64,000 bases of DNA from Flavobacterium hibernum (GTDB taxonomy: Bacteria > Bacteroidota > Bacteroidia > Flavobacteriales > Flavobacteriaceae): NCBI RefSeq assembly GCF_000832125.1, contig NZ_JPRK01000006.1, positions 1 through 64,000 on the forward strand, given 5' to 3'. This document shows, piece by piece, positions 53,578-61,793 of this stretch. Position numbers and translations under genes: made by a program. The stretch's first letter is position 1; each line of letters starts with the position of its first letter. The notes below the pieces were generated by a model. It had not been told where the DNA came from. It saw only the letters and a program-made list of their open reading frames with translations, and did not search any database.

Positions 53578-53827
53578 AAAAATGTTTTTTTAAAATTTGG
53601 TATTTTAATGTTATTCAAAGTTCAAAACTACATATTTAGCATTTTATTGCATTATATTTTGGATTAAATAATTAATAAAATTCCCACTGAAATCTATTTT
53701 TTTGGATTAAAAACACTTTGATTTTCTTTTATAATGCTGATTATCAGATTTGTTTTTAGTCGTTTTTTTTTGTCTTATTTTATTATTTTATTAACTTTTT
53801 GTGGGTGAAATTTTGTAGGTATAATCT

Positions 53828-53835
53828 TAATTTTG
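53828..53835 (+). promoter_or_regulatory. -7 box of the first plus-strand barrel gene
   Basis: TAATTTTG is an exact -7 match about 27 bases before the ATG at 53862. Confidence 0.5.
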
Positions 53836-53861
53836 AATAATTAATTATAATAAATTTTATC

Positions 53862-54362
53862 ATGAAGAAAATTATTTTAGCAGTAATTGCGGTAATGGCA
53901 TTTGGTTTTGCAAATGCTCAAGAACAAACAGCGAAAGGGAAATGGTTAATTGAAACTAATACTGGATTTGGTGCAACTCAAGTTGGTGCTACAGGTTTTC
54001 AATTATCATCTTCTGATGGGGAAACCACATGGAGTTTAGGCGCTGAAGGGGGATATTTTGTAGCGGATAATCTTGCTGTTAAGGTTGGATTAGGTTATAA
54101 TGATCTTGGACACAGTTTAAATGCTTTTTCATATAAAGTAGGTGCGAAGTATTATTTACTAAATAAATTTCCTCTTGAAGCTTCTTATACTGGAGCAAGT
54201 GTAAAAAATGCTGATGCAGCTTCTTTTGTTGGGCTACAAGGTGGTTATGCTTTGTTTTTAGGAAAGAATATTTCAGTTGAGCCAGGTCTTCGTTACAATT
54301 TTTCTTTAAATGATTATGCAGACGTTTTTCAGTTTAACGTTGGTTTTGCATTACATTTTTAA
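53862..54362 (+). CDS. Outer-membrane beta-barrel protein
   Basis: The protein has 166 residues. The signal peptide MKKIILAVIAVMAFGFANAQ is nearly identical to that of the paralogue at 56040. The mature part (TNTGFGATQVGATGFQLSS, GGYFVADNLAVKVGLGYN, FNVGFALHF) has alternating strands and a C-terminal Phe, as in small OmpW/opacity-type barrels. It is monocistronic, with a terminator after it. Confidence 0.85.
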   Translation: MKKIILAVIAVMAFGFANAQEQTAKGKWLIETNTGFGATQVGATGFQLSSSDGETTWSLGAEGGYFVADNLAVKVGLGYNDLGHSLNAFSYKVGAKYYLLNKFPLEASYTGASVKNADAASFVGLQGGYALFLGKNISVEPGLRYNFSLNDYADVFQFNVGFALHF

Positions 54363-54388
54363 TTCCATTATTTAAGTTTTTTTTTCTG

Positions 54389-54419
54389 CCTTCCTAGATA
54401 TCTAGGAAGGTTTTTTTTG
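54389..54419 (+). terminator. Rho-independent terminator
   Basis: CCTTCCTAGATATCTAGGAAGG is a perfect palindrome followed by eight T, about 27 bases after the barrel gene stop. Confidence 0.85.
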
Positions 54420-54533
54420 TTTTATGTTTATGTTGTTGAAAATTAATTTGTTGGATTTTGCTAAAATGGATAAGTGTATACATTAGTACTTTTATTTATT
54501 TAGAAGTAAATCACTATTTAAGAAGAAAATTTT

Positions 54534-54541
54534 TATATTTG
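54534..54541 (+). promoter_or_regulatory. -7 box of the second barrel gene
   Basis: TATATTTG exactly matches the consensus and is 28 bases before the ATG at 54569. It also shows that an upstream in-frame Met at 54458 lies before the promoter. Confidence 0.55.
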
Positions 54542-54568
54542 AGTATTATAAACCCAAAAAAAATTGTA

Positions 54569-55144
54569 ATGAAAAGAATTATTTTAGCTGCTATAGCAGT
54601 AATGGCATTTGGATTTACGAATGCTCAGCAAACTAGATTTGGAATAAAAGGAGGTCTTAATATTACTAGTTTTGCCGGAGGGAATTATTATGACTCTAAA
54701 TCTTTGGTTGGTTTTCAAGTAGGTGGCTTTGCCGAAATTAAAATTATCGAAAGATTATCTATTCAACCAGAGGTTTTGTACTCTACTCAAGGCGCTAAAC
54801 AAGAAGTTGGTATGACTAATTTTGATTCTAAATTGGATTATATTAACATTCCTGTTTTGGCTAAATTTTATGTTACAAAACAGTTTACTGTAGAAGCGGG
54901 ACCACAAATTGGATTTTTAGTGTCTGCAAAAAATAATGGTAATGATGCTAAGGATCTCTATAAATCTGCTGATACAGGTTTTAATTTTGGAGCCGGTTAT
55001 AATTTTACAGACAATGTTTCTGTAGGTCTTCGTTATACAGTAGGTATCTCTAATATTGAAGATTATGATATTAATAATGTGCAACAATATTATGATAGCC
55101 CAAAAAATAGTGTTTTGGCGTTAACCTTAGGTTATAAATTTTAA
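54569..55144 (+). CDS. PorT-type outer-membrane beta-barrel protein
   Basis: The protein has 191 residues from MKRIILAAIAVMAFGFTNAQ; the upstream in-frame Met, 37 codons earlier, precedes the -7 box. The mature chain shows RFGIKGGLNITSFAGGN, FAEIKIIERLSIQPEVLYSTQGA, LDYINIPVLAKFYVTKQ and VEAGPQIGFLVSAKNNG, closely parallel to the next gene. It is an outer-membrane barrel of unknown function. The mature part is more diverged from its neighbour than its signal peptide. Confidence 0.87.
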   Translation: MKRIILAAIAVMAFGFTNAQQTRFGIKGGLNITSFAGGNYYDSKSLVGFQVGGFAEIKIIERLSIQPEVLYSTQGAKQEVGMTNFDSKLDYINIPVLAKFYVTKQFTVEAGPQIGFLVSAKNNGNDAKDLYKSADTGFNFGAGYNFTDNVSVGLRYTVGISNIEDYDINNVQQYYDSPKNSVLALTLGYKF

Positions 55145-55305
55145 AAGGTCTAAAATATATTTTTGAAAGCCTTCCAGAATTAAAGAAGTTTTTTTTGTTT
55201 AAATAAGACGTGACAAAGCCAAAATACATGGATAAACTTATTTTGTAGTGAATTTTTGTATTTGCATGAGTATATTCTCTGTTTTTTAATTTTAATTTTT
55301 AGGAT

Positions 55306-55893
55306 ATGAAAAATAATATTTTAACAATTGTCGCATGTATGGCATTTGGATTTGCGAATGCACAATCCGTTAGATTTGGTGTCAAAGCTGGAGTGAATAT
55401 TTCAAACTTTACCGGTTATCAGGAAGATGTTAAATCTTTGACCGGATTTCATATTGGAGGTTTTACAGAATTAAAAGTTGCGAAAAAAATTGCTATTCAG
55501 CCTGAATTTTTGTTTTCTACACAAGGAACTACTATTGAAGGGTTTAATGGAGATTCGAATTCAAGTATTAAACTGAATTATTTAAATATTCCGGTTTTAG
55601 CTAAATATTATATCACAAATGCTTTTACCATCGAGGCGGGGCCACAAATTGGTTTTTTATTATCTGCTAAAAATCAAGGTGATGATATCCATGATTTCTA
55701 TAAAACAATAGATTTTGGTCTCAACTTAGGTTGTGGATATGAATTTACAGATAATATTGCTTTAGGTGTGCGTTACACAATTGGCTTGACAAATGTTGCT
55801 GATAATAGCGATGTGCCTACAGACTATCCTGATTTCTATAACTTAAGCTTTAAAAATAGTAATTTTGCATTATCGTTAGCATATAAATTCTAA
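55306..55893 (+). CDS. PorT-type outer-membrane beta-barrel protein
   Basis: The protein has 195 residues with a short signal peptide (NILTIVACMAFGFANAQ). The mature chain is a close paralogue of the gene before it: RFGVKAGVNISNFTGYQ, LKVAKKIAIQPEFLFSTQG, LNYLNIPVLAKYYITNA, IEAGPQIGFLLSAKNQG. It arose by local duplication. The spacing is 160 bases and a terminator follows. Confidence 0.87.
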   Translation: MKNNILTIVACMAFGFANAQSVRFGVKAGVNISNFTGYQEDVKSLTGFHIGGFTELKVAKKIAIQPEFLFSTQGTTIEGFNGDSNSSIKLNYLNIPVLAKYYITNAFTIEAGPQIGFLLSAKNQGDDIHDFYKTIDFGLNLGCGYEFTDNIALGVRYTIGLTNVADNSDVPTDYPDFYNLSFKNSNFALSLAYKF

Positions 55894-55917
55894 TAATACT
55901 TAGCAGATTTTCTTTAT

Positions 55918-55948
55918 AACCTTTCAAAATTTGAAAGGTTTTTTTATT
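55918..55948 (+). terminator. Rho-independent terminator
   Basis: AACCTTTCAAAATTTGAAAGGTT is a perfect palindrome followed by T-rich sequence, about 25 bases after the stop. Confidence 0.8.
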
Positions 55949-55998
55949 CCTACAAAATATCTAATAAAAATAAAAATATTTTTTTATAAGTATGTTTT

Positions 55999-56006
55999 TA
56001 TATTTG
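55999..56006 (+). promoter_or_regulatory. -7 box of the fourth barrel gene
   Basis: TATATTTG lies about 34 bases before the ATG at 56040. Confidence 0.5.
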
Positions 56007-56039
56007 TAAGAATAAATTTAATCTAAGAACAAAAAAGAA

Positions 56040-56546
56040 ATGAAGAAAATTATTTTATCCGTAATTGCGGTTATGGCATTTAGTTTTGCAAATGCTCAAG
56101 ATGGGCATTTTAAAGTTGGAGTTCATACAGGTTTTGCTGTTGGCGAAGCTAGTGATGCTTTTTCTATGAATCTTGGTGCTGATGTTGCTTATCTTTGGAA
56201 AATATCAAACGAATTTTCTGCCGGAGCAACAACTGGTTATACAATGTACATTGGCAAAACATATACAGCTTATGTTGGACCTACGGCTTACATAATGATA
56301 AAAAGTGCTAATCAAGGTTTTGTTCCAGTTGCTGGAACTGCACAATATTCAATCACAGATAATTTGTTTGCTGGTTTAGACTTAGGATATGCAATTAATG
56401 TTAGTGGCGACTTAGATAGTGGAGTTTTGTATCAGCCAAAATTTGGTTATCAAAATAAAAAAATTGAAGTATATGCTGCTTTCAAAGGAATTGATACTAA
56501 CGAAAGTCTAAATTCTTTTAATGTTGGCTTCAACTATAAATTTTAA
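56040..56546 (+). CDS. Outer-membrane beta-barrel protein
   Basis: The protein has 168 residues with signal peptide MKKIILSVIAVMAFSFANAQ, nearly the same as the gene at 53862 at both protein and DNA level. The mature part (FKVGVHTGFAVGEASDAF, SAGATTGYTMYIGKT, FNVGFNYKF) is a small eight-strand-type barrel ending in Phe. It is the fifth member of the local barrel family counting the minus-strand one. The function is unknown. Confidence 0.83.
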   Translation: MKKIILSVIAVMAFSFANAQDGHFKVGVHTGFAVGEASDAFSMNLGADVAYLWKISNEFSAGATTGYTMYIGKTYTAYVGPTAYIMIKSANQGFVPVAGTAQYSITDNLFAGLDLGYAINVSGDLDSGVLYQPKFGYQNKKIEVYAAFKGIDTNESLNSFNVGFNYKF

Positions 56547-56567
56547 TTTTTGACGGTTTTATATATT

Positions 56568-56597
56568 AAACCTTCCAATAACTGGAAGGTTTTTTTG
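56568..56597 (+). terminator. Rho-independent terminator
   Basis: AAACCTTCCA and TGGAAGGTTT pair around ATAAC, with a T run, between the barrel gene and xerD. Confidence 0.82.
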
Positions 56598-56624
56598 TGC
56601 TCAAAAATGTTTTACTTTGTAACT

Positions 56625-57521
56625 ATGAATTGGAATAAATATATTAAGGATTATCAATCGTATTTGCGAATCGAAAGAGGTTTGTCTAAGAATACTATCG
56701 AAAACTATGGTTTCGATATTGAGCGATTGTGCCTTTTTTTAGATACAAATCAAATTGAGGTTTCGCCCATAAAAATTAGTGACGAGACTGTTCAGCAATT
56801 TATATATTCAGTTTCCAAAGAAGTTAATCCGCGTTCGCAAGCGCGCATTATTTCCGGGTTAAAAAGTTTTTTTAATTATTTAGTTTTTGAGGATTATAGA
56901 ACTGATAATCCGTTAGAATTAATTGAAACTCCCAAAACCGGACGAAAGTTGCCTGATACTTTGGCTGTTCAGGAAATAGATTCTTTAATCGCTGCCATTG
57001 ATTTAAGTACAAATGAAGGCGAACGCAATCGTGCTATGCTGGAAACTTTGTATGGTTGCGGATTGCGGGTTTCGGAGTTGGTTTCTCTTAAAATCTCAGA
57101 TTTATTTTTTGAAGAAGGTTTTATAAAAATTCACGGAAAAGGAAATAAGGAAAGGTTTGTGCCAGTTGGAAAGCTGACTCAAAAATATATGGAGATTTAT
57201 CAAAAAGAAGTTCGGGTAAATCTTACTATTAAAAAAGGATATGAAGATACCTTGTTTTTAAATAGAAGAGGAAATCAGCTTACAAGAGCTATGATTTTTA
57301 CGATTATAAAAGATTTGGCTGTAAAAGTTAATTTGAATAAAAATATTAGTCCGCATACTTTAAGACATTCTTTTGCAACACATTTGTTAGAAAATGGAGC
57401 AGACTTAAGATCAATTCAGTTAATGCTTGGGCATGAATCGATTACAACAACAGAAATTTATGTACATCTGGATCGAAGTTTCTTAAAAGAAGTCATGCAT
57501 TCTTTTCATCCACGTAAATAA
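56625..57521 (+). CDS. xerD: Site-specific tyrosine recombinase XerD
   Basis: The protein has 298 residues, the XerD length, with start at MNWNKYIKDY; the 25 codons upstream overlap the terminator. The N-terminal SAM-like domain contains RIERGLSKNTIENYG. The catalytic set is complete: R148 (GLRVSEL), K172 (GKGNKERFVP), H244 and R247 (HTLRHSFATHL), H270 (LGHESI) and Y279 (TTEIYVHL). It resolves chromosome dimers at dif with XerC. Confidence 0.95.
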   Translation: MNWNKYIKDYQSYLRIERGLSKNTIENYGFDIERLCLFLDTNQIEVSPIKISDETVQQFIYSVSKEVNPRSQARIISGLKSFFNYLVFEDYRTDNPLELIETPKTGRKLPDTLAVQEIDSLIAAIDLSTNEGERNRAMLETLYGCGLRVSELVSLKISDLFFEEGFIKIHGKGNKERFVPVGKLTQKYMEIYQKEVRVNLTIKKGYEDTLFLNRRGNQLTRAMIFTIIKDLAVKVNLNKNISPHTLRHSFATHLLENGADLRSIQLMLGHESITTTEIYVHLDRSFLKEVMHSFHPRK

Positions 57522-57663
57522 TTTTTTTGTTAGAGTTCTGATTTCTAATCAAAAATAATTATATTGTATGATATTTTCTATTAAAGGCAGATAAGATCGA
57601 CAAACGACATTTTTTTCTTTCAAATGTTATTTGAATCATTCAATTTGAATAAATAAGTAATAT

Positions 57664-59184
57664 ATGGTTTTTGATTTATATGAAAATGAGGATTGCTTAG
57701 AGGTAAATAATTTTTATAAAAAATTATTTGCGGAAATGCCTGATTTGCTATTTCAGTTCGTTATTGATAATGATAACAATTATTCTTTTCCCTTAGTCAG
57801 CAAATCTGCCGATGAAATTTTTGAGCTCACATCAGAAATGTTCTCAAATGACATCAAACTAATTATTTACGAGCGAGTTTTTCCGCAAGATCGAGAGATG
57901 TTTTTTGAATCATTGGTGAAAGCTAAAAAGGAAATAGTGCCGTGGGAAATTGAGTTTAGAGCAGTTTTACCAAAAAAAGGTTTACGTTGGTTTAAAATTT
58001 CTTCAAAAACAGAATCGTCTCAAGATGGAAGTGTTAGTTTTTATGGTCATGTTTCTGATATTACAGAATTAAAAGACAAAGAAGAAAAACTACGAATTTC
58101 TGAAGAGCGTTTTCAGTTTGCACTTGACGCATCTACGGCTGGAATTTGGGACTGGGATATGGTTACTAATAATGTTTTCTACTCGTCACTATCGCTAAAA
58201 ATACTAGAATTAGATTCGGCTGATATTTTTGATGATCCGGAACGTTGGGATAAAATTGTCCATCCTGATGATCTTCCAAAATACTATTCAGATATACAAG
58301 AGCATTTTGATAATAAGATTCCGTATTACGAAAATTATCATCGCGTGATGACTTCAAGCGGTAATTATAAATGGATTTTAGATCGTGGAAAAGTTATTAA
58401 AAGAGATGAAAACGGAAAGCCACTTCGTGTAATTGGTACTCATACTGATGTTTCTTTGCAAAAAGAAAAAGAATTAGAATTGTTGAAAACTATGAAATTA
58501 TATAGTGAACAAAATAGCCGATTGGTTAATTTTTCTCATATCGTTTCACATAATTTAAATACTCAGGCAGGAAATATAAAATCTATTTTGGATTTTATTG
58601 ATGCTGATATCGAAAAACAAACCGTTAGTGAAATGCTGGAACATTTGCGTACGGTTTCTAATGACTTGAATGATACGATTTCTAATTTGACGCAAATCGT
58701 AAAAACCCAAAGTAATATAAATATTGCTGTTGTTCCTTTGAAGCTTTGCGAATATATCGAGAAAACAATTTCGACTATTAAAGGTTATGATAAACAAAAG
58801 AATGTTACGATGGTAAATAATGTTCCGAAGTATTTAACCATTAATTTTAATCCGGCATATATGGAAAGTGTTTTATTGAATTTTGCGACAAATGCAATAA
58901 AATATGCACATCCTGATCGAGATCCTGTTATTGTTTTCGATTTTTCTATTGAACAAGATGGTCATAAGTCTTTAAAGATTACAGATAACGGTTTAGGTAT
59001 TGATTTAAAGGTTTATGGTGAGTTATTATTCGGAATGTATAAAACATTTCATAAGCATCAGGAAGCTCGAGGAATTGGCTTGTATATCACCAGAAATCAA
59101 ATTGAAGCTATGAAAGGGAGTATTTCTGTAGAAAGTGAAGTAGGAGTAGGAACGAGTTTTAAAATTACCTTTAATGACCTTTAA
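57664..59184 (+). CDS. Two-PAS sensor histidine kinase
   Basis: This 506-residue cytoplasmic kinase has no transmembrane segment. It has two PAS_3-type domains (about 15-138 and 145-270, with WDWDMVTNNVFYSSLSLKIL and IVHPDDLPKYYSDI), the H-box FSHIVSHNLNTQAG (His296), and an HATPase domain (N-box NFATNAIKYAHPD, G1 ITDNGLGID, G2 GIGLYITRNQIEAMKG, GVGTSFKI). No receiver domain or response regulator gene is adjacent, so it is an orphan. It is probably signalled by an intracellular cue bound to PAS. Confidence 0.92.
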   Translation: MVFDLYENEDCLEVNNFYKKLFAEMPDLLFQFVIDNDNNYSFPLVSKSADEIFELTSEMFSNDIKLIIYERVFPQDREMFFESLVKAKKEIVPWEIEFRAVLPKKGLRWFKISSKTESSQDGSVSFYGHVSDITELKDKEEKLRISEERFQFALDASTAGIWDWDMVTNNVFYSSLSLKILELDSADIFDDPERWDKIVHPDDLPKYYSDIQEHFDNKIPYYENYHRVMTSSGNYKWILDRGKVIKRDENGKPLRVIGTHTDVSLQKEKELELLKTMKLYSEQNSRLVNFSHIVSHNLNTQAGNIKSILDFIDADIEKQTVSEMLEHLRTVSNDLNDTISNLTQIVKTQSNINIAVVPLKLCEYIEKTISTIKGYDKQKNVTMVNNVPKYLTINFNPAYMESVLLNFATNAIKYAHPDRDPVIVFDFSIEQDGHKSLKITDNGLGIDLKVYGELLFGMYKTFHKHQEARGIGLYITRNQIEAMKGSISVESEVGVGTSFKITFNDL

Positions 59185-59207
59185 AAAATAATTAGAGACT
59201 ACATAAA

Positions 59208-59247
59208 ATAACAAAGGCTATCTTTTTAAGATAGCCCTTTGTTATTT
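59208..59247. terminator. Bidirectional rho-independent terminator
   Basis: AATAACAAAGGCTATCTTTT and AAGATAGCCCTTTGTTATT form a long stem between the kinase and convergent rny. Confidence 0.85.
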
Positions 59248-59261
59248 ATAAGGAAATGAGA

Positions 59262-60824
59262 TTACTTAGCAATATTAACTGCTCTGGTTTCTCTAATTAC
59301 TGTAACTTTTACCTGACCTGGATAAGTCATTTCGGTTTGTATTTTTTGTGAAATTTCGAAAGATAGGTTTGCAGCGTTATCGTCAGAAACTTTTTCGCTT
59401 TCTACAATTACACGTAGTTCTCTACCAGCCTGAATTGCGTATGCATTTTTTACACCGCTAAAACCGTAAGCAACTTCTTCAAGATCTTTCAAACGTTGAA
59501 TGTATGAATCCAGAACCTGACGTCTTGCACCTGGTCTTGCACCTGAAATAGCATCACAAACCTGAACGATTGGAGAAAGTAATGATTTCATTTCAATCTC
59601 GTCGTGGTGAGCTCCAATTGCGTTACAAACTTCTTCTTTTTCGCCATATTTCTCAGCCCATTGCATCCCTAATAATGCGTGAGGTAAATCGCTTTCAGTA
59701 TCTGGAACTTTACCAATATCGTGAAGTAAACCTGCTCTTTTAGCCAGTTTAACATTTAAGCCCAATTCGGCTGCCATGATACCACAAAGTTTAGAAACTT
59801 CTCTAGAGTGTTGTAATAAGTTTTGTCCGTAAGAAGAACGGTATTTCATTCTACCTACAACTTTAATTAATTCTGGGTGTAAACCGTGAATTCCTAAATC
59901 GATAACGGTACGTTTACCAACTTCGATAATTTCGTCGTCAATTTGTTTCGCTGTTTTAGCAACAACTTCTTCAATTCTTGCTGGGTGAATACGTCCGTCA
60001 GTTACTAATTTGTGCAATGACAAACGAGCGATTTCTCTACGAACAGGATCAAAACAAGAAAGAATGATAGCTTCCGGTGTGTCATCAACAATGATTTCAA
60101 CTCCAGTTGCAGCTTCAAGAGCTCTAATGTTACGACCTTCACGGCCAATAATTCTACCTTTTACATCATCAGATTCAATATTGAAAACTGAAACGCAATT
60201 TTCAACTGCTTCCTCAGTTCCAACTCTTTGAATAGTGTTGATGATGATTTTTTTAGCTTCTTGTTGCGCAGTAAGTTTAGCCTCTTCAATAGTATCTTGA
60301 ATATGAGACATGGCTTTGCTTTTAGCTTCGGCTTTTAAACCTTCAACTAATTGCTCTTTTGCTTCTTCTGCCGAAAGTCCGGAAATTACTTCAAGTTGTT
60401 GTAATTGACTTTTGTGTAATTTATCAACTTCAGTTTGTTTTTTGTCTAAAACCTCAATTTTATTATTGTATTCCTGAGTTTTAGATTCAAAATCGTCGTT
60501 TACTTTTTTAGCTTTCGAAAGTTCGTTTGAAACTTGAGATTCTTTGTCACGTACTCTTTTTTCTACTTCAGCTACTTTTTTGTCTCTCGCTAAAATAACT
60601 TGTTCGTGCTCTGATTTTAATTCGATAAAACGCTCTTTTGCTTGAAGGATTTTATCTTTTTTGATATTTTCGGCTTCTAGATTAGCATCTTTTAAAATTG
60701 AGGCTGCTTCTTTTTTAGCGTTTTTAATTAAATTAGAAATATTGCTTTTTTCGATAATTTTAGCAATTGCAAAACCTGCTGCAATCCCTACAATACCTGA
60801 AATAATGATCGTTATTATGTCCAT
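59262..60824 (-). CDS. rny: Ribonuclease Y
   Basis: The protein has 520 residues with an N-terminal membrane helix ([19 protein letters not shown]), then a long coiled coil (30-190), a KH domain ([20 protein letters not shown]) and an HD domain ([25 protein letters not shown]) around 320-420. It is a membrane-attached endoribonuclease starting mRNA decay. It sits downstream of zapA and the 6S RNA on the same strand. Confidence 0.96.
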   Translation of the reverse strand: MDIITIIISGIVGIAAGFAIAKIIEKSNISNLIKNAKKEAASILKDANLEAENIKKDKILQAKERFIELKSEHEQVILARDKKVAEVEKRVRDKESQVSNELSKAKKVNDDFESKTQEYNNKIEVLDKKQTEVDKLHKSQLQQLEVISGLSAEEAKEQLVEGLKAEAKSKAMSHIQDTIEEAKLTAQQEAKKIIINTIQRVGTEEAVENCVSVFNIESDDVKGRIIGREGRNIRALEAATGVEIIVDDTPEAIILSCFDPVRREIARLSLHKLVTDGRIHPARIEEVVAKTAKQIDDEIIEVGKRTVIDLGIHGLHPELIKVVGRMKYRSSYGQNLLQHSREVSKLCGIMAAELGLNVKLAKRAGLLHDIGKVPDTESDLPHALLGMQWAEKYGEKEEVCNAIGAHHDEIEMKSLLSPIVQVCDAISGARPGARRQVLDSYIQRLKDLEEVAYGFSGVKNAYAIQAGRELRVIVESEKVSDDNAANLSFEISQKIQTEMTYPGQVKVTVIRETRAVNIAK

Positions 60825-60844
60825 GTTTGTTAAAATTTATATAT

Positions 60845-61008
60845 AAAAAAAGCCTACATTAATTGCTTGAATAAACTCGTAAAGACAAGTTTTGAGCTAA
60901 CTCACTGTTCAAGTTTCCCGGTCAAAGCTGGGCATACTATAGTAGCGACGATTTGCTCATTCTAAATTGTTAGTGTTGAGTTTACCAATTGTGAACTAAT
61001 GTAGGCAG
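60845..61008 (-). ncRNA. ssrS: 6S RNA (ssrS), probable
   Basis: The minus strand from about 61006 reads GCCTACATTAGTTCACAATT and ends TTAATGTAGGC followed by seven T. The two ends form a 10-base terminal stem (GCCTACATTA / TAATGTAGGC) enclosing about 140 bases with a large unpaired centre, including CGTCGCTACTATAGTATGCCC. This closing-stem, bubble and terminator layout, and its place between zapA and rny, match 6S RNA. No covariance search was possible. Confidence 0.7.
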
Positions 61009-61032
61009 TATCTTAGTTTCTGTAAAGAACGT

Positions 61033-61326
61033 TTAATTTTCGAGATATTGATCTAATAGCGAATTTAATCTTTTAATTCTTTCAATGGTTTCTTCTCCAT
61101 CGATTGCGTTATCAATTTGTTTTTGTTCTACTTGCGATGCAAATTGCAATGCACACATAGCCAGAACATCTTGTTTATCACGAACCGCGTAACTTTCTTC
61201 GAATTGCTTGATCATAGCATCAATTTTTTTAGAAGCACTTCTAAGTCCTTCTTCCTGAGTTGGTTCTACCGTTAATGGGTAAACTCTGTCTGCAATTGAT
61301 ATTTTAATTCTTAGCTTTCCGTCCAT
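61033..61326 (-). CDS. zapA: Cell division protein ZapA
   Basis: The protein has 97 residues. The ZapA pattern is IKISIADRVYPLTVEPTQEEGLRSA followed by ALQFASQVEQKQIDN and a coiled-coil tail. ZapA bundles FtsZ filaments. It starts 6 bases after the coiled-coil gene's stop, so the two are co-transcribed, and the 6S RNA follows. Confidence 0.92.
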   Translation of the reverse strand: MDGKLRIKISIADRVYPLTVEPTQEEGLRSASKKIDAMIKQFEESYAVRDKQDVLAMCALQFASQVEQKQIDNAIDGEETIERIKRLNSLLDQYLEN

Positions 61327-61332
61327 GTCTTT

Positions 61333-61623
61333 CTAATCTGATAGTTGTGCTATGCAGTAATCAATTTCGCGAATTAATGAATTTATTTTAAGCTTAGTCT
61401 CTCTCTTATTATTGTCGCTGCCGAGCAACGAATTGGCTATTTTTAGTGTTTCATATTGCTTCTTCAAAGCTTCCATTTCTTCAGATTGTTTCTGGATGGT
61501 TTGCGTAGCTTTGGCTAGTTCTAATCGTAAAACCTGATTGTTTTTCTCTAAGCTTTTTGACTTCTCAAAGAGCTTTTCGACTTTATATTCAAGAGTATCA
61601 ATTATTTCGGCAATTACACTCAT
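61333..61623 (-). CDS. Coiled-coil protein upstream of zapA
   Basis: The protein has 96 residues, nearly all coiled coil (VEKLFEKSKSLEKNNQVLRL, SEEMEALKKQYETLKIANSLL). It has no signal peptide. It resembles ZapB-like or septum coiled-coil proteins by length and context, but the sequence alone cannot name it. It is operonic with zapA, so a division role is likely. Confidence 0.8.
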   Translation of the reverse strand: MSVIAEIIDTLEYKVEKLFEKSKSLEKNNQVLRLELAKATQTIQKQSEEMEALKKQYETLKIANSLLGSDNNKRETKLKINSLIREIDYCIAQLSD

Positions 61624-61793
61624 TATAAATCCTATTCATTACTTAATCATACAAAGTTAGTATTCCTTTTTATTAATGCAATTTTTTATCGATTTTTTTG
61701 CATTAAAAATAGACAAATAAATGAAATTCAATCGATTGTATTTTTGTGGCTTTTTACTCGGTTTTCGCTTGTTAATTTTTTATCTTAGCAAAA

